DNA of 20,350 bases, from contig JAZDMK010000017.1 of the NCBI GenBank assembly GCA_043800975.1, positions 1-20,350 of the forward strand, written 5' to 3'. Shown piece after piece: positions 7,335 through 16,784 of the stretch (the stretch's first letter is position 1; the number at the start of each line of letters is the position of its first letter). Source of the DNA: JAZDMK01 sp043800975 (lineage in GTDB: Bacteria; Bacteroidota; Bacteroidia; Bacteroidales; JAHJDW01). A model generated the notes under the pieces. It ran no database searches and was not told the origin of the DNA. It saw nothing but the letters and a program-made list of their open reading frames with translations. Both the position numbers and the translations under genes were made by a program.

Positions 7335-8123
7335 ATGAAAACCAAGAAAGAAATCGTCAACAACTGGCTCCCGCGTTATACCGGCATGCAGTTAAGCGAA
7401 TTTGGCGAATACATTCTTCTGGTAAATTTTAATACTTACCTGAATAAGTTTGCTGAAAAATACAATGTGCCCATTAAAGGTGTTGACAGAAGCATGCCCA
7501 ATGCAACTGCCAAAGGAATAACAATAATAAATTTCGGAATGGGAAGTGCCAATGCGGCTACCATCATGGATTTATTAAGTGCCATTCAGCCCAAAGCTGT
7601 TTTATTTCTTGGTAAATGTGGCGGACTGAAAAAGAAAAACCAACTGGGTGATTTGATACTTCCTATCGCTGCTATTCGCGGTGAAGGGACATCCAACGAT
7701 TATTTTCCACCTGAAGTGCCCGCTCTTCCTGCCTTTAATCTGCAAAAAGCTGTTTCAACGGCAATCCGTGAGAAAGCCCGCGATTACTGGACCGGAACTG
7801 TGTATACAACCAACCGAAGGGTGTGGGAATATGATGTTGAATTTAAGAAATATCTTCGCAAAACCAGAGCCATGGCAATCGACATGGAAACAGCAACTAT
7901 TTTTTCAGTAGGATTTGCAAACCATATTCCTACCGGTGCTTTGCTGCTAGTGTCTGATCAGCCTATGATTTCAGCCGGTGTGAAAACCGAAGAAAGTGAC
8001 AAAAAAGTATCGCAGAAATTTCTAGATGAACATATGACAATTGGAATTGATGCTTTGCTGATGTTGAAAAATAACGGACAAACCGTGAAACATTTAATTT
8101 TTGATTTTTCTCCCGATCATTGA
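7335..8123 (+). CDS. amn: AMP nucleosidase
   Basis: 262 residues, matching the short Bacteroidota form of AMP nucleosidase, which lacks the N-terminal regulatory domain of the E. coli enzyme. It hydrolyses AMP to adenine and ribose 5-phosphate in purine turnover in the cytoplasm. Visible nucleoside-phosphorylase-fold motifs are INFGMGSANAA (65-75), FLGKCGGL (91-98), AIDMETATIF (181-190) with the Met-Glu pair that contacts the ribose, and LLVSDQP (204-210) with the Asp expected to protonate the base. The stop codon lies 2 nt before the ATG of holA, implying co-transcription and coupling. Another purine nucleosidase is possible, but the RGEGTS and TNRRVWEYD stretches fit AMP nucleosidase. Confidence 0.88.
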   Translation: MKTKKEIVNNWLPRYTGMQLSEFGEYILLVNFNTYLNKFAEKYNVPIKGVDRSMPNATAKGITIINFGMGSANAATIMDLLSAIQPKAVLFLGKCGGLKKKNQLGDLILPIAAIRGEGTSNDYFPPEVPALPAFNLQKAVSTAIREKARDYWTGTVYTTNRRVWEYDVEFKKYLRKTRAMAIDMETATIFSVGFANHIPTGALLLVSDQPMISAGVKTEESDKKVSQKFLDEHMTIGIDALLMLKNNGQTVKHLIFDFSPDH

Positions 8124-8125
8124 TC

Positions 8126-9202
8126 ATGGCTGCAGGCGGAACATTTACCTTTGAGCAGATCGTAAAGGACCTTAAAAATAAGGTCTATTATCCTGTATAT
8201 TTTCTGATGGGTGAAGAGCCTTTTTTCATCGATCGTATCACCGATTTTATTGAAGACAATATTCTGGATGAAACCGAAAAAGAATTTAATCAGGCGGTGC
8301 TGTATGGTGTTGATATTGATGTTCCCACAATTCTTGCGTATGCAAAACGTTTTCCGATGATGGCCAGTCATCAGGTTGTAATCGTTAAGGAAGCGCAAAA
8401 CATCAAAAATCTTATTCCCGTTTCCAACGATGACACAAAAAAGAAAAAAGATGTTTCTCCTTTGGAACATTATATTGAGAATCCGCTGAAATCAACCATT
8501 CTGGTTTTTTGTTATAAATACAAAAAACTCGATATGCGGCGTTCCTTAACAAAAACGATTGCTAAAAGCGGCGTTCTTTTCGATGCAAAAAAACTGAGCG
8601 ATTATAAAGTCCCGGAATGGACTGAGCAATATATCATTCAGCAAAAACTTAAAATTTCTCCTCCGGCAAATACATTACTGACAGAATATCTGGGGAATGA
8701 TTTATCTAAGATTGCGAACGAGGTAAGTAAATTAAAAATAAATTTACCGGAAGGAACCGAAGTAACCATAGATCATATAGAGCAATTTATTGGAATCAGC
8801 AAAGATTTTAATGTGTTTGAACTGCAGAATGCGATTGGGAAAAAAGATATTCTGAAAGCCAATCAAATCATCAAACATTTTGCGGAGAATGAAAAGGACA
8901 ATCCGCTTCCCATGACCATGGCAGTGATGTACAGTTATTTTTCAAAAGTAGCCTGCCTGCATTCTATTAAGAAAAAATATTCGGATATTTCGCGTCACCA
9001 GGTAGAAGTGGCTGCTGAATTGCACGTACAGCCGTACTTTGTAAAAGATTATGAAATTGCAGCCCGAAATTATAATCTTAAAAAACTGCATCTGATATTT
9101 GATGCCCTGCGCGAAACCGATATCCGTTCCAAAGGGGTTGACAATGCAACCATCGGCAGTGGAGAACTGATGAAAGAATTGATGTACAAAATTCTTCACT
9201 AA
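8126..9202 (+). CDS. holA: DNA polymerase III subunit delta (HolA)
   Basis: 358 residues, the normal length for HolA, the clamp-loader subunit that opens the beta sliding clamp. The N-terminal AAA+-like region carries YPVYFLMGEEPFFIDRI (22-38), the family's landmark opening, and a STILVFCYKYKK strand typical of this fold. The C-terminal half has the helical collar-like pattern (FIGISKDFNVFELQNAI, then PLPMTMAVMYSYFSKV). I start it at ATG 8126. An upstream in-frame TTG at 8120 overlaps the amn stop and would add two residues, but ATG is preferred and fits the family better. Translation is probably coupled to amn. Confidence 0.92.
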   Translation: MAAGGTFTFEQIVKDLKNKVYYPVYFLMGEEPFFIDRITDFIEDNILDETEKEFNQAVLYGVDIDVPTILAYAKRFPMMASHQVVIVKEAQNIKNLIPVSNDDTKKKKDVSPLEHYIENPLKSTILVFCYKYKKLDMRRSLTKTIAKSGVLFDAKKLSDYKVPEWTEQYIIQQKLKISPPANTLLTEYLGNDLSKIANEVSKLKINLPEGTEVTIDHIEQFIGISKDFNVFELQNAIGKKDILKANQIIKHFAENEKDNPLPMTMAVMYSYFSKVACLHSIKKKYSDISRHQVEVAAELHVQPYFVKDYEIAARNYNLKKLHLIFDALRETDIRSKGVDNATIGSGELMKELMYKILH

Positions 9203-9270
9203 GGAAAGTGAGTGTTTGCCAGCCCAATTATTTCCATATCAGAAAGAATAATATTTATACTTATTTTTAT

Positions 9271-9301
9271 ATTCGTAATTCGTAATTCCTAATTCGTAAT
9301 T
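9271..9301. repeat. Heptamer tandem array, unit ATTCGTA (4.4 copies)
   Basis: Units ATTCGTA 9271-9277, ATTCGTA 9278-9284, ATTCCTA 9285-9291 and ATTCGTA 9292-9298, then a partial ATT. Only the third unit differs, by one base. The array ends directly against the GTG start codon of the EVE gene, so it occupies the place where a ribosome-binding site would lie. The same word in another register (TTCGTAA) recurs at 18062-18100. Confidence 0.85.
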
Positions 9302-9697
9302 GTGAAACACTGGTTAGTAAAAACCGAAGCTACTGTATATTCCTGGCATGACCTGGAACGCGATAAAGTGTGTGTCTGGAGCGGTGTGCGAAATTATCAG
9401 GCAAGAAATTTCATGATTCAGATGAAGAAAGGGGATTTGGTTTTTGTGTATCATAGTGGCAAAAGTGCTGCCATTGTTGGTGTTGCTAAGGTTGTCAAAG
9501 AACATTATCCTGATCCTGAAGACCCTCGTTTTGTTTTGATAGATTTGGTTCCTGTGAAAAAATTAGACAATGAAATTCAGTTAGTTGAAATAAAAAACTG
9601 CATTTTTTTAAAAGACTTTATTCTGCTCAGACAAAAACGCCTTTCTGTAATGCCGGTTACAAAAGAGGAGTGGGAACAGATATTGAAAATTATATAA
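9302..9697 (+). CDS. EVE-domain protein (PUA-like fold)
   Basis: 131 residues, the usual length of stand-alone EVE proteins. The opening KHWLVKTEA...YSWHDL (2-19), then VCVWSGVRNYQARNFM (23-38) and KKGDLVFVYHSG (42-53) are the classic landmarks. EVE domains belong to the PUA-like superfamily and bind modified bases in DNA or RNA; members occur next to restriction systems but also alone in many genomes. Here the neighbours are housekeeping genes, so a role in defence is not supported. The GTG at 9302 is the only start that keeps the conserved N-terminus, because an in-frame stop lies at 9290-9292. No Shine-Dalgarno sequence is visible; the upstream 31 bases are a heptamer array. Confidence 0.88.
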   Translation: MKHWLVKTEATVYSWHDLERDKVCVWSGVRNYQARNFMIQMKKGDLVFVYHSGKSAAIVGVAKVVKEHYPDPEDPRFVLIDLVPVKKLDNEIQLVEIKNCIFLKDFILLRQKRLSVMPVTKEEWEQILKII

Positions 9698-9760
9698 GCA
9701 ACCCCTTTTTTATTTTTTCGTCTTGATAAAAATTTTATTTTTATCTGCTAAATCCCCTAT

Positions 9761-12700
9761 ATGTTTTTTAAAAAATTACTTTTTGTTTTTGTTCTCGCGG
9801 CTGTGATGACAAGCGCTTCTGCGCAGGTTGTTGTTACAACTACTCCTTCCGACAGTGTTTCCACCTGCGTTGGAACTGTAATTAATCTTTCAGCCAATGC
9901 AACCGGAGGAACCGGACCCTACAATTATCAATGGAGTCCGGCAACGTGTCTGAACAGTTCAAGTATCAGCAATCCGGATTTTTCTTCAGGTGTTGCAGGA
10001 ACAACAATTTATCAGGTAATTGTTACTGATGATATAGGTGCAAAGGATACAGTTTATTTGAAAGTGATTGTGAATGCATTGCCCAATGTTACGACATCTT
10101 TTAATGTCAGCACTATTTGCGCAGGCCAATGCTCTACATTGAATGCGTCGGGTGCCGTTTCTTATGTGTGGAACCCGGGAGGACTTTCCGGAAATCCAGT
10201 TGTTGTATGCCCACCTGTCAATACCACATACACCGTTACTGGCACAAATGCAGCAGGTTGCTCAGGTACTGCTCAGAAAATCGTAACTGTTTATAATAAT
10301 CCAACGATTACCTCAAGCGCTTCTTTGTCAACACTCTGTTTGGGAATGTCAACAACACTTACTGCAACAGGAGGGAATACTTATATCTGGAGTAACGGTT
10401 CATCTTCAGCTTTTACGACAGTTACACCGAATACAACAACAACTTATTATGTTACCGGGACGAATGCCTCTGGTTGTTCAAATACTTCTTCGGTTGTAGT
10501 GACTGTTAATCCAAGCCCGATTGTGAATGTGAATGCCAACCCTTCTTCTATTTGCCCGGGACAAACATCAACACTGACAGCAACCGGTGGTGGAACCTAT
10601 CAGTGGCCTTATGGATTAGGTAGTGGAAATACGGTTACGGTTTCTCCGGTAACAACAACCTTTTATATGGTTACTGTAACTTTGAATGGCTGTACTGGGA
10701 CAGGATCGGCAATGGTTCAGGTAAATAGCATATCACCATCAATATCGGGTGCGGGTTCAGTATGTGCGGGAAGTTTCGATACACTCACTGCAAGCGGGGG
10801 AAATACTTATAACTGGTCGCATGGGTTGGGAAACGCAAATCCTGTCACTGTCGCACCTTCAACAACGACAACCTATACAGTAACCGCAACCAGTTTATCA
10901 GGATGCACAGGCACTGCAACAGCAACAGTAACTGTTAATCCAGCAGTAAATTTATCGATAACAGGCGGTGGAAGTATCTGTGCAGGTCAGAGTGCAACCC
11001 TTACTGCTTCTGGCGCCACATCATTTGTCTGGAGTAATGGCGCCATTACAAATTCAATCATTGTGTCACCTGCTTCAACTTCTTCTTATTCCGTTACAGG
11101 AACCAATGGAGCATGCACAGGATCAAATAGTGTTACTGTTACGGTTGATCCTGGTCTGGCACCAACAATTACAGTAAACAGCGAAACAATTTGCCCTGGT
11201 GCAAGTGCAACGCTAACCGCATCCGGTGCTGATACTTATTCATGGAGCGGAGGTCTGGGATCTGTAAATCCTTTGATTGTGACTCCGGCTGTTAATACCA
11301 CATACACTGTCACAGGAATTGTTTCCGGAGGTTGTTCGGGGACCGCTGTTGCAGTTGTTCTAATAGATAATATTTCTGTAACTGCTACTCCAGCTTCAGT
11401 ATGTACAGGCTTGTCCAGTACTTTGACTGCATCGGGTGCAGTTTCATATCAATGGTCAGCCGGATTGGGAACAGGCAGCACAAAGGTTGTTACACCTGCG
11501 ATAACGACTACATACACAGTTACGGGAACTACATCGCTTGGCTGCAGTAGTACAGCAACCATCATTGTTATGGTAAATCTGAATCCTGTTATTAATATCC
11601 AGACGGATATGGCTGATGATACTCTATGCGAGGGAATGAGTGTAATACTAAGTGCTTCCGGAGCAAGTTCTTTTATCTGGAGCAATGGAACAAACACATC
11701 CTTCAATACGGTTACTCCTTCGGCAACTACCACTTATACTGTGACCGGAACGTTAGCAGGATGCTCATCAACAAAAAGTATTGTGATTAATGTAGGCAGT
11801 TGTGATTATAATGTTTTCAAGGTTCACAGTTTTTACGATACGAATAATAATGGAATTAAAGATGCTACTGAAAACTGGATGAACGCCCCTCTCATGCCTA
11901 CAATAATACCGGATCCATTGAGTTATTCCTATGAAACAGGGACAGATATTTATACATTTTATGTGAGTGCCGGGAGTTATACAATAACTTGTCCGTCCCC
12001 AAATTTTATTCAAACAACAAGCCCAAATTTCAATTTTGCTGCTAACGGTAGTATTGTGAATTATCAACTGGGCTTCTATGGACCAACTCCCAAGCAGGAT
12101 TTAAAAACCTGGGGTGTAAATGTAAATGCAAGACCGGGCTTTGTTGCTAATTTCCCAATATTTTATAAAAACATTGGCAACGGAACAATGTCTGGTGGTA
12201 TTAGGGTAAAGCTTGATACTGGCTTTATTTACAACGGACTTTTAAATTTAATGTCAGGGGATTCTGTCCATTACACAGGTTCTGATACTGTTGAAATTAA
12301 ATTTAATAATTTATTGCCCAATACAACGCGGTATTTTCATGTAAAATGCTATGTTAAAACCACAAATATTCTTGCTACTCCTTATAGAACCAGTATCGTG
12401 ATTTCCCCTCTGAGCGGAGATTACAACTTGTTGAATAATTATGATACAATAAAAGGAGTCTACGTTAATTCAAGTGACCCCAATGATAAAAAAGTAGTTC
12501 CTGAAGGAAATATAAAACCGACTCAGGTGCAGTCAGGCATACCGCTGATATATACTGTCCGTTTTCAGAATGTGGGTAACTTTATGGCATCAACAGTCAG
12601 AGTAATGGATACATTAAGTGATAAGCTGAATCCAAATACTTTTGAGCTTTTGATGACAAGCCATCCCTGCACACTAAAAGTAACAGAAACTTATAACACG

Positions 12701-13174
12701 CAATGGATATTTAACGACATTAATCTTCCCGACAGTACTTCCGATCCTGAAGGCAGCAACGGTTTTATTATTTATCGTGTGAAACCATTGACGACACTGT
12801 TAGAGGGAGATTCAATTCCCAACACAGCTTACATTTTCTTTGATTTTAATTCTGCAGTGATAACCAACACAGCCATTACAAAGGTGGAAGACATTCATGT
12901 GTATGTACCGTCAATCTTAGAAAATTCAAAGAGCATTCTTGTATATCCAAATCCCTTTTCCGAACAAACAACAATTGTATTGCCTCCCGAAGCCCAGTAC
13001 CCATGCACTTTATCAATGTATGATGCATTAGGACGTGAAGTGTTGAAGATGGAAAAAATTACTGATTCAAAAATCACCATCAGTCGCAAAGGCCTGCCGG
13101 GCGGGATGTATATGATTCGTGTAACGGATGAAAAGAAAAATCAAATCGGACAAAGTAAACTTGTAATAGAATAA
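9761..13174 (+). CDS. Large secreted protein with Ig-like repeats and T9SS sorting domain
   Basis: 1137 residues. A signal peptide ends at about Ala21-Gln22. A PKD-like domain (about 22-106) is followed by eight Ig-like repeats of about 70-73 residues up to about 680, of the CHU_C-associated kind. Each has a Cys early (as in ICPGQTSTLTATG) and one late (as in GCSGTA), and most contain TYxW and a TTTYTVTG strand. Next come an SdrD-like stretch FYDTNNNGIKDATEN (near 691) and a DUF11-like region (about 905-1041) with DPNDK, FQNVGN, DINLPDSTSDPEGSNGF and FFDFN motifs. A type A T9SS C-terminal domain starts near 1059 (VYPNPF) with LGREVL and GGMYMIRV. The architecture suggests a cell-surface or released adhesin-like protein. 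The next gene is a paralogue 17 nt downstream in the same direction. I see no -7 promoter match upstream. Confidence 0.82.
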   Translation: MFFKKLLFVFVLAAVMTSASAQVVVTTTPSDSVSTCVGTVINLSANATGGTGPYNYQWSPATCLNSSSISNPDFSSGVAGTTIYQVIVTDDIGAKDTVYLKVIVNALPNVTTSFNVSTICAGQCSTLNASGAVSYVWNPGGLSGNPVVVCPPVNTTYTVTGTNAAGCSGTAQKIVTVYNNPTITSSASLSTLCLGMSTTLTATGGNTYIWSNGSSSAFTTVTPNTTTTYYVTGTNASGCSNTSSVVVTVNPSPIVNVNANPSSICPGQTSTLTATGGGTYQWPYGLGSGNTVTVSPVTTTFYMVTVTLNGCTGTGSAMVQVNSISPSISGAGSVCAGSFDTLTASGGNTYNWSHGLGNANPVTVAPSTTTTYTVTATSLSGCTGTATATVTVNPAVNLSITGGGSICAGQSATLTASGATSFVWSNGAITNSIIVSPASTSSYSVTGTNGACTGSNSVTVTVDPGLAPTITVNSETICPGASATLTASGADTYSWSGGLGSVNPLIVTPAVNTTYTVTGIVSGGCSGTAVAVVLIDNISVTATPASVCTGLSSTLTASGAVSYQWSAGLGTGSTKVVTPAITTTYTVTGTTSLGCSSTATIIVMVNLNPVINIQTDMADDTLCEGMSVILSASGASSFIWSNGTNTSFNTVTPSATTTYTVTGTLAGCSSTKSIVINVGSCDYNVFKVHSFYDTNNNGIKDATENWMNAPLMPTIIPDPLSYSYETGTDIYTFYVSAGSYTITCPSPNFIQTTSPNFNFAANGSIVNYQLGFYGPTPKQDLKTWGVNVNARPGFVANFPIFYKNIGNGTMSGGIRVKLDTGFIYNGLLNLMSGDSVHYTGSDTVEIKFNNLLPNTTRYFHVKCYVKTTNILATPYRTSIVISPLSGDYNLLNNYDTIKGVYVNSSDPNDKKVVPEGNIKPTQVQSGIPLIYTVRFQNVGNFMASTVRVMDTLSDKLNPNTFELLMTSHPCTLKVTETYNTQWIFNDINLPDSTSDPEGSNGFIIYRVKPLTTLLEGDSIPNTAYIFFDFNSAVITNTAITKVEDIHVYVPSILENSKSILVYPNPFSEQTTIVLPPEAQYPCTLSMYDALGREVLKMEKITDSKITISRKGLPGGMYMIRVTDEKKNQIGQSKLVIE

Positions 13175-13191
13175 TTTAAAACACCATAACT

Positions 13192-15342
13192 ATGAAAAAG
13201 CTAATATTTAGTTTCGTAATTTTCCTCTTCATAACAGGAATTACAAACGCGCAAGTTGTTGTTACAACTACACCTTCTGTGTCTGTCACCACTTGTGTGG
13301 GTGACGCACTCAACCTGACTGCAAATGCAACCGGTGGCACAGGACCCTATACTTTCGAATGGATTCCCGCTACCAACCTGAGCAGCGCAAGCATTCCCAA
13401 TCCGGTCTTCTCAGCCGGCACTCCGGGAACGTACAATTACCAAGTTGTAGCGACGGATGCACTGGGAGAAGATGATACTGTTGATTTGGCCATTACCGTA
13501 AATCCTAATCCTACTGTTGGTATTACTGCAAACCCAACCATCATCTGCCCAGGAATGACCGTTGCACTGACGGGAACAGGTGCGATGACCTATCAGTGGA
13601 GTGCGTGCGGACCGCAGAACCCCTGTTTGGTTTCACCAGTAGCAACAACTACATACACTGTGACAGGTACTTTAAACGGATGCTCTTCAACTGCATTTGT
13701 TGTGATCACTGTTGCCTCGCCCATTCAGGTCAATATTTCAAGTTCCTCTCCGGGAAATGTGATATACACCTGTGTTGATACCTGTACTGTTTTAACAGCA
13801 AATGTTACAGGCGGCATCCCTCCATATACATACTTCTGGAACAATGGCGTCGCATCTCAGAATGCTACTTTTTGTTATCCCATTGCTGGCACCCTTATCG
13901 TTTCATTGTCAGTAACTGATTCGCAGGGATGCATGGGATCAGGAGGAACAAATATTGTCGCTTATGAATGTCAGGATAATATTTTAAACGTAAAATACTT
14001 TTATGATATAGATGGAAACGGAATCAAGGACGTGGGTGAAAACTTCATAGGTGCCGGAATGCCGGATATTTCTGCTCCCTATAACAGTGTGCACTATTTC
14101 CCGAATCAGGGATGGGTTTTTGATGTAGGGCCGAATACATACAATGTGACACCTTCTTCTGCAAGCTATGTGCAGACCAGTAATCCGCAGGTTGTCATTA
14201 CAGGTACAGGAACGTACAACAATTATGATCTCGGTGTGCAGATGCTGCCGGGAACGGTGGAAATGGAAGTGCTTTTTGCAGGTGCGCCTCCCGCACGTCC
14301 GGGATTTAATGTAACGTATGAAGTCATATACAGGAATAACGGGAATGATACTTTGTCGAATGTGATCAATTTCACTGCGGACCCTTTGTTTACCGTATCC
14401 AATGTGTGGTCGAACCTTTCACTTCCGGGTGATACGCTGATTTCTGTTGCAGGGAATCAGATCAGCTGGAATTATAGTGATCTTCTACCCTTTGAAGTAC
14501 GAAATTTTTATGTGCAGCTTCAGCTGTCATCCAGTGTGACTCTGGGAACTACTTATAATCATTCTGTTTTTGCAGTAGCCGATCCCGGAGAAGTTTTCCT
14601 GATGAATAATTTTGATACACTAACAGGTGTTGTTGTTGGTGCATTTGATCCTAATGAAAAATCGGTTCAACCCTATGGCCCTATCACTCCTGAACAAGTG
14701 CTGGCAGCGCAAACACTGGAATACACAATCCATTTTCAGAATGTGGGAACTTATATGGCAACAACTGTAAAGGTCGAAGATGCACTCAGTACAAAACTGG
14801 ATCAGTCGTCTTTTGAATTTGTAATGTCAAGTCATCCTTGCTCACTTTCTTATACCAACGGATTACTGGAATGTACTTTCAATAATATCAACCTGCCCGA
14901 CAGTGCCTCGGATCCAGAGGGCAGTCAGGGATTTGTGATATACAGAATCAAACCGTTGACTACACTACAGATTGGTGATTCGATCACAAACACGGCCAAC
15001 ATTTATTTTGATTTCAATCCGGCTGTAGTCACCAATACCACAGTCACCAAAGTGCTCGCAGCACCTTCCGGTATTGAAGATAATTTAATGCTATCCGATA
15101 GAATCAGTGTGTACCCCAATCCCTTCTCCGACCAAACAACGCTTTTATTACCTCCCGAAACCCAATACCCATGCACCTTATCAATGTGTGATCCGCTGGG
15201 ACGGGAAGTGTTGAAGATGGAAAAAATTACAGATTCAAAAATCATTATAAGCCGCAAAGGCATGCCCGGCGGGATGTATATGATTCGAATTGCAGATTCA
15301 AAACAAAAGGATATTGGATCAATAAAAGTGTTGATCAAATAA
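13192..15342 (+). CDS. Secreted Ig-like/PKD protein with T9SS domain, tandem paralogue
   Basis: 716 residues, a shorter paralogue of the gene before it. Signal peptide to about Ala20-Gln21. A PKD-like domain (22-105) begins QVVVTTTPS as in its neighbour. One Ig-like repeat (about 106-175) and a further PKD-like domain (about 176-261) follow. Then come FYDIDGNGIKDVGENF (near 270), a DUF11-like region from about 484 (FDPNEKSV, FQNVGT, NINLPDSASDPEGSQGF, YFDFNP) and the T9SS tail from about 639. The tail is nearly the same as the neighbour's, even at the DNA level. It has one Ig repeat where the first gene has eight. The 17-nt gap and lack of a promoter suggest co-transcription. The unit ends at a terminator 14 nt after the stop. 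Confidence 0.82.
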   Translation: MKKLIFSFVIFLFITGITNAQVVVTTTPSVSVTTCVGDALNLTANATGGTGPYTFEWIPATNLSSASIPNPVFSAGTPGTYNYQVVATDALGEDDTVDLAITVNPNPTVGITANPTIICPGMTVALTGTGAMTYQWSACGPQNPCLVSPVATTTYTVTGTLNGCSSTAFVVITVASPIQVNISSSSPGNVIYTCVDTCTVLTANVTGGIPPYTYFWNNGVASQNATFCYPIAGTLIVSLSVTDSQGCMGSGGTNIVAYECQDNILNVKYFYDIDGNGIKDVGENFIGAGMPDISAPYNSVHYFPNQGWVFDVGPNTYNVTPSSASYVQTSNPQVVITGTGTYNNYDLGVQMLPGTVEMEVLFAGAPPARPGFNVTYEVIYRNNGNDTLSNVINFTADPLFTVSNVWSNLSLPGDTLISVAGNQISWNYSDLLPFEVRNFYVQLQLSSSVTLGTTYNHSVFAVADPGEVFLMNNFDTLTGVVVGAFDPNEKSVQPYGPITPEQVLAAQTLEYTIHFQNVGTYMATTVKVEDALSTKLDQSSFEFVMSSHPCSLSYTNGLLECTFNNINLPDSASDPEGSQGFVIYRIKPLTTLQIGDSITNTANIYFDFNPAVVTNTTVTKVLAAPSGIEDNLMLSDRISVYPNPFSDQTTLLLPPETQYPCTLSMCDPLGREVLKMEKITDSKIIISRKGMPGGMYMIRIADSKQKDIGSIKVLIK

Positions 15343-15348
15343 AGGAAT

Positions 15349-15383
15349 AAAAAAAACTCCGGAAATTCTCCGGAGTTTTTTTT
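15349..15383. terminator. Bidirectional intrinsic terminator
   Basis: Stem ACTCCGGA (15356-15363), loop of 5 nt, stem TCCGGAGT (15369-15376), flanked by an A-tract on the left and a T-tract on the right. It lies between convergent genes ending at 15342 (+) and 15405 (-) and can terminate both. Confidence 0.9.
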
Positions 15384-15404
15384 GCTATAAAATTTTAAAG
15401 GGAA

Positions 15405-16679
15405 TTATTTTCCATCCACAAACTTATCGTTTTCCCACTTTCCTGTTTGCAGCACCTTGCCGTCAGCATCCGTGAGCACGCCTTGTCCGTGACAATTATT
15501 GTTTAAGAAATCTCCAACATATTTACGGCCATCGCGATAATACAAAGTGCCTTTGCCGGTCATAGATCCGTCTTTCCAATCACCTTCGTAACGATCATAT
15601 TTTGAATCAGGTTTGAACCAATAGGTTCCTTTGCCGGTTTGAACATCGGCTACCCAATCACCATTGTAAATAATACCACTCACCGAATAGCTGATTCCTT
15701 TTCCGTTGCGCTTGGCAATCACCCACTGTCCTTCATACACGCTACCTGATTCCAGAACATAAGTTCCGGTACCATCCGAACAATCACCACTGATGCAACC
15801 TGTTTTTTCAGGGCTTGCTTTTGCTTTATTGGCGGGAGCTGTATTAATATTAAGTTTAGGTGCGTTTGCTTCAGGGTTATCATACACGCCATCTTTAAAA
15901 GTTCCTTTGGAAACTTTTCCCGCAGCATCTGTAAATACTCCCTGTCCGTTGGGCTTATTGGTTTTCCAGGTGCCTGTGTATTTGTCGCCGTTTTTCCAGA
16001 CCATACTTCCCTGTCCATTGATTGTGTCATTCACGAAGGTTCCGGTATAAAGATCTCCTTCTTTGGTTGTGAATGAACCTTGTCCATTGCGGAGGCCTGC
16101 CGTATAAGCACCTTTATAAAATGATCCATCAGGATATTTCCATTGACCTTGTCCTTCGGGTTTTCCTGCTTTGAAATCACCTTCGTATTTCGAGCTGTCA
16201 GGTTTGACAAGCTTACCTTTGCCTTCAAACTTTCCACCAACAAAATCACCGGTATACTTTGCGCCGCTTTTATAATAATAGGAGCCCTTGCCCGATATTT
16301 TGTTTTCTTTGAATTCACCTTCGTACCGGCTGCCATTGGCGCCAGTCAGAATGCCCATGCCATCTTGTTTGTCGAGTTTATAATCGCCTTCATAAACATC
16401 ACCGCTTTTCATGGTGAGTTTTCCTTTGCCGTCACGCAGACCTGCTTTGAAATCGCCGGAATAAATATTCCCGTTTTTCAAATACAGAGTGCCTTTGCCG
16501 TCACGTTTTCCATTTTTGAACCAGCCTTCGTATTTTTCACCTGCATTGGGAGTGCCGGCAGGAGAGATGAATACACCGCTGTCGTTTTTACAGGTGCCAA
16601 AAATGCAGCCTGTTTTATCCTGAGCTTGCACTGCGATTCCCAGGAGAAGGGACGTTGCTAAAAAAACTACTTTTTTCAT
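15405..16679 (-). CDS. Exported MORN-repeat protein (13 repeats in two blocks)
   Basis: 424 residues. A signal peptide ends at about Ala19-Gln20. The mature protein has two blocks, each opening with a Cys pair motif: GCIFGTC (Cys25, Cys30) and GCISGDC (Cys295, Cys300). Block 1 has nine MORN-type repeats (about 47-265) of the form GxxYxGxFxxGxxxGxG. A low-complexity linker (about 268-292, Asn/Ala/Lys/Pro) leads to block 2 with four repeats. The MORN motif forms elongated beta-hairpin stacks; in bacteria the role of exported ones is mostly unknown, so I assign none. The second block matches block 2 of the neighbouring paralogue, with the same KPxS insertion between its second and third repeats. 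It is 105 nt downstream of that paralogue and in the same direction. Confidence 0.82.
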   Translation of the reverse strand: MKKVVFLATSLLLGIAVQAQDKTGCIFGTCKNDSGVFISPAGTPNAGEKYEGWFKNGKRDGKGTLYLKNGNIYSGDFKAGLRDGKGKLTMKSGDVYEGDYKLDKQDGMGILTGANGSRYEGEFKENKISGKGSYYYKSGAKYTGDFVGGKFEGKGKLVKPDSSKYEGDFKAGKPEGQGQWKYPDGSFYKGAYTAGLRNGQGSFTTKEGDLYTGTFVNDTINGQGSMVWKNGDKYTGTWKTNKPNGQGVFTDAAGKVSKGTFKDGVYDNPEANAPKLNINTAPANKAKASPEKTGCISGDCSDGTGTYVLESGSVYEGQWVIAKRNGKGISYSVSGIIYNGDWVADVQTGKGTYWFKPDSKYDRYEGDWKDGSMTGKGTLYYRDGRKYVGDFLNNNCHGQGVLTDADGKVLQTGKWENDKFVDGK

Positions 16680-16784
16680 TGTTTTCGTTTTTATTTATTA
16701 TGAACCATTGAATAATTTATATCACGTAAGGATTGCATCCTGTGAAGCGTTCCTTTTACAAATATGTTGCCGCAAAAAATTTAA

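Noticed and set aside
8120..9202. TTG start for holA at 8120
   Set aside because: It overlaps the amn stop codon and would add only Met-Ile to an ATG that fits the family; the ATG at 8126 is preferred.
9302..9697. EVE protein as part of a defence island
   Set aside because: Its neighbours are holA, amn and secreted Ig proteins; no nuclease, methylase or toxin is nearby, so the usual defence context is missing.
16143..16661. 172-codon open frame on the + strand opposite the other MORN gene
   Set aside because: Shadow of the MORN repeats on the opposite strand; hydrophobic, low complexity, no start signal.
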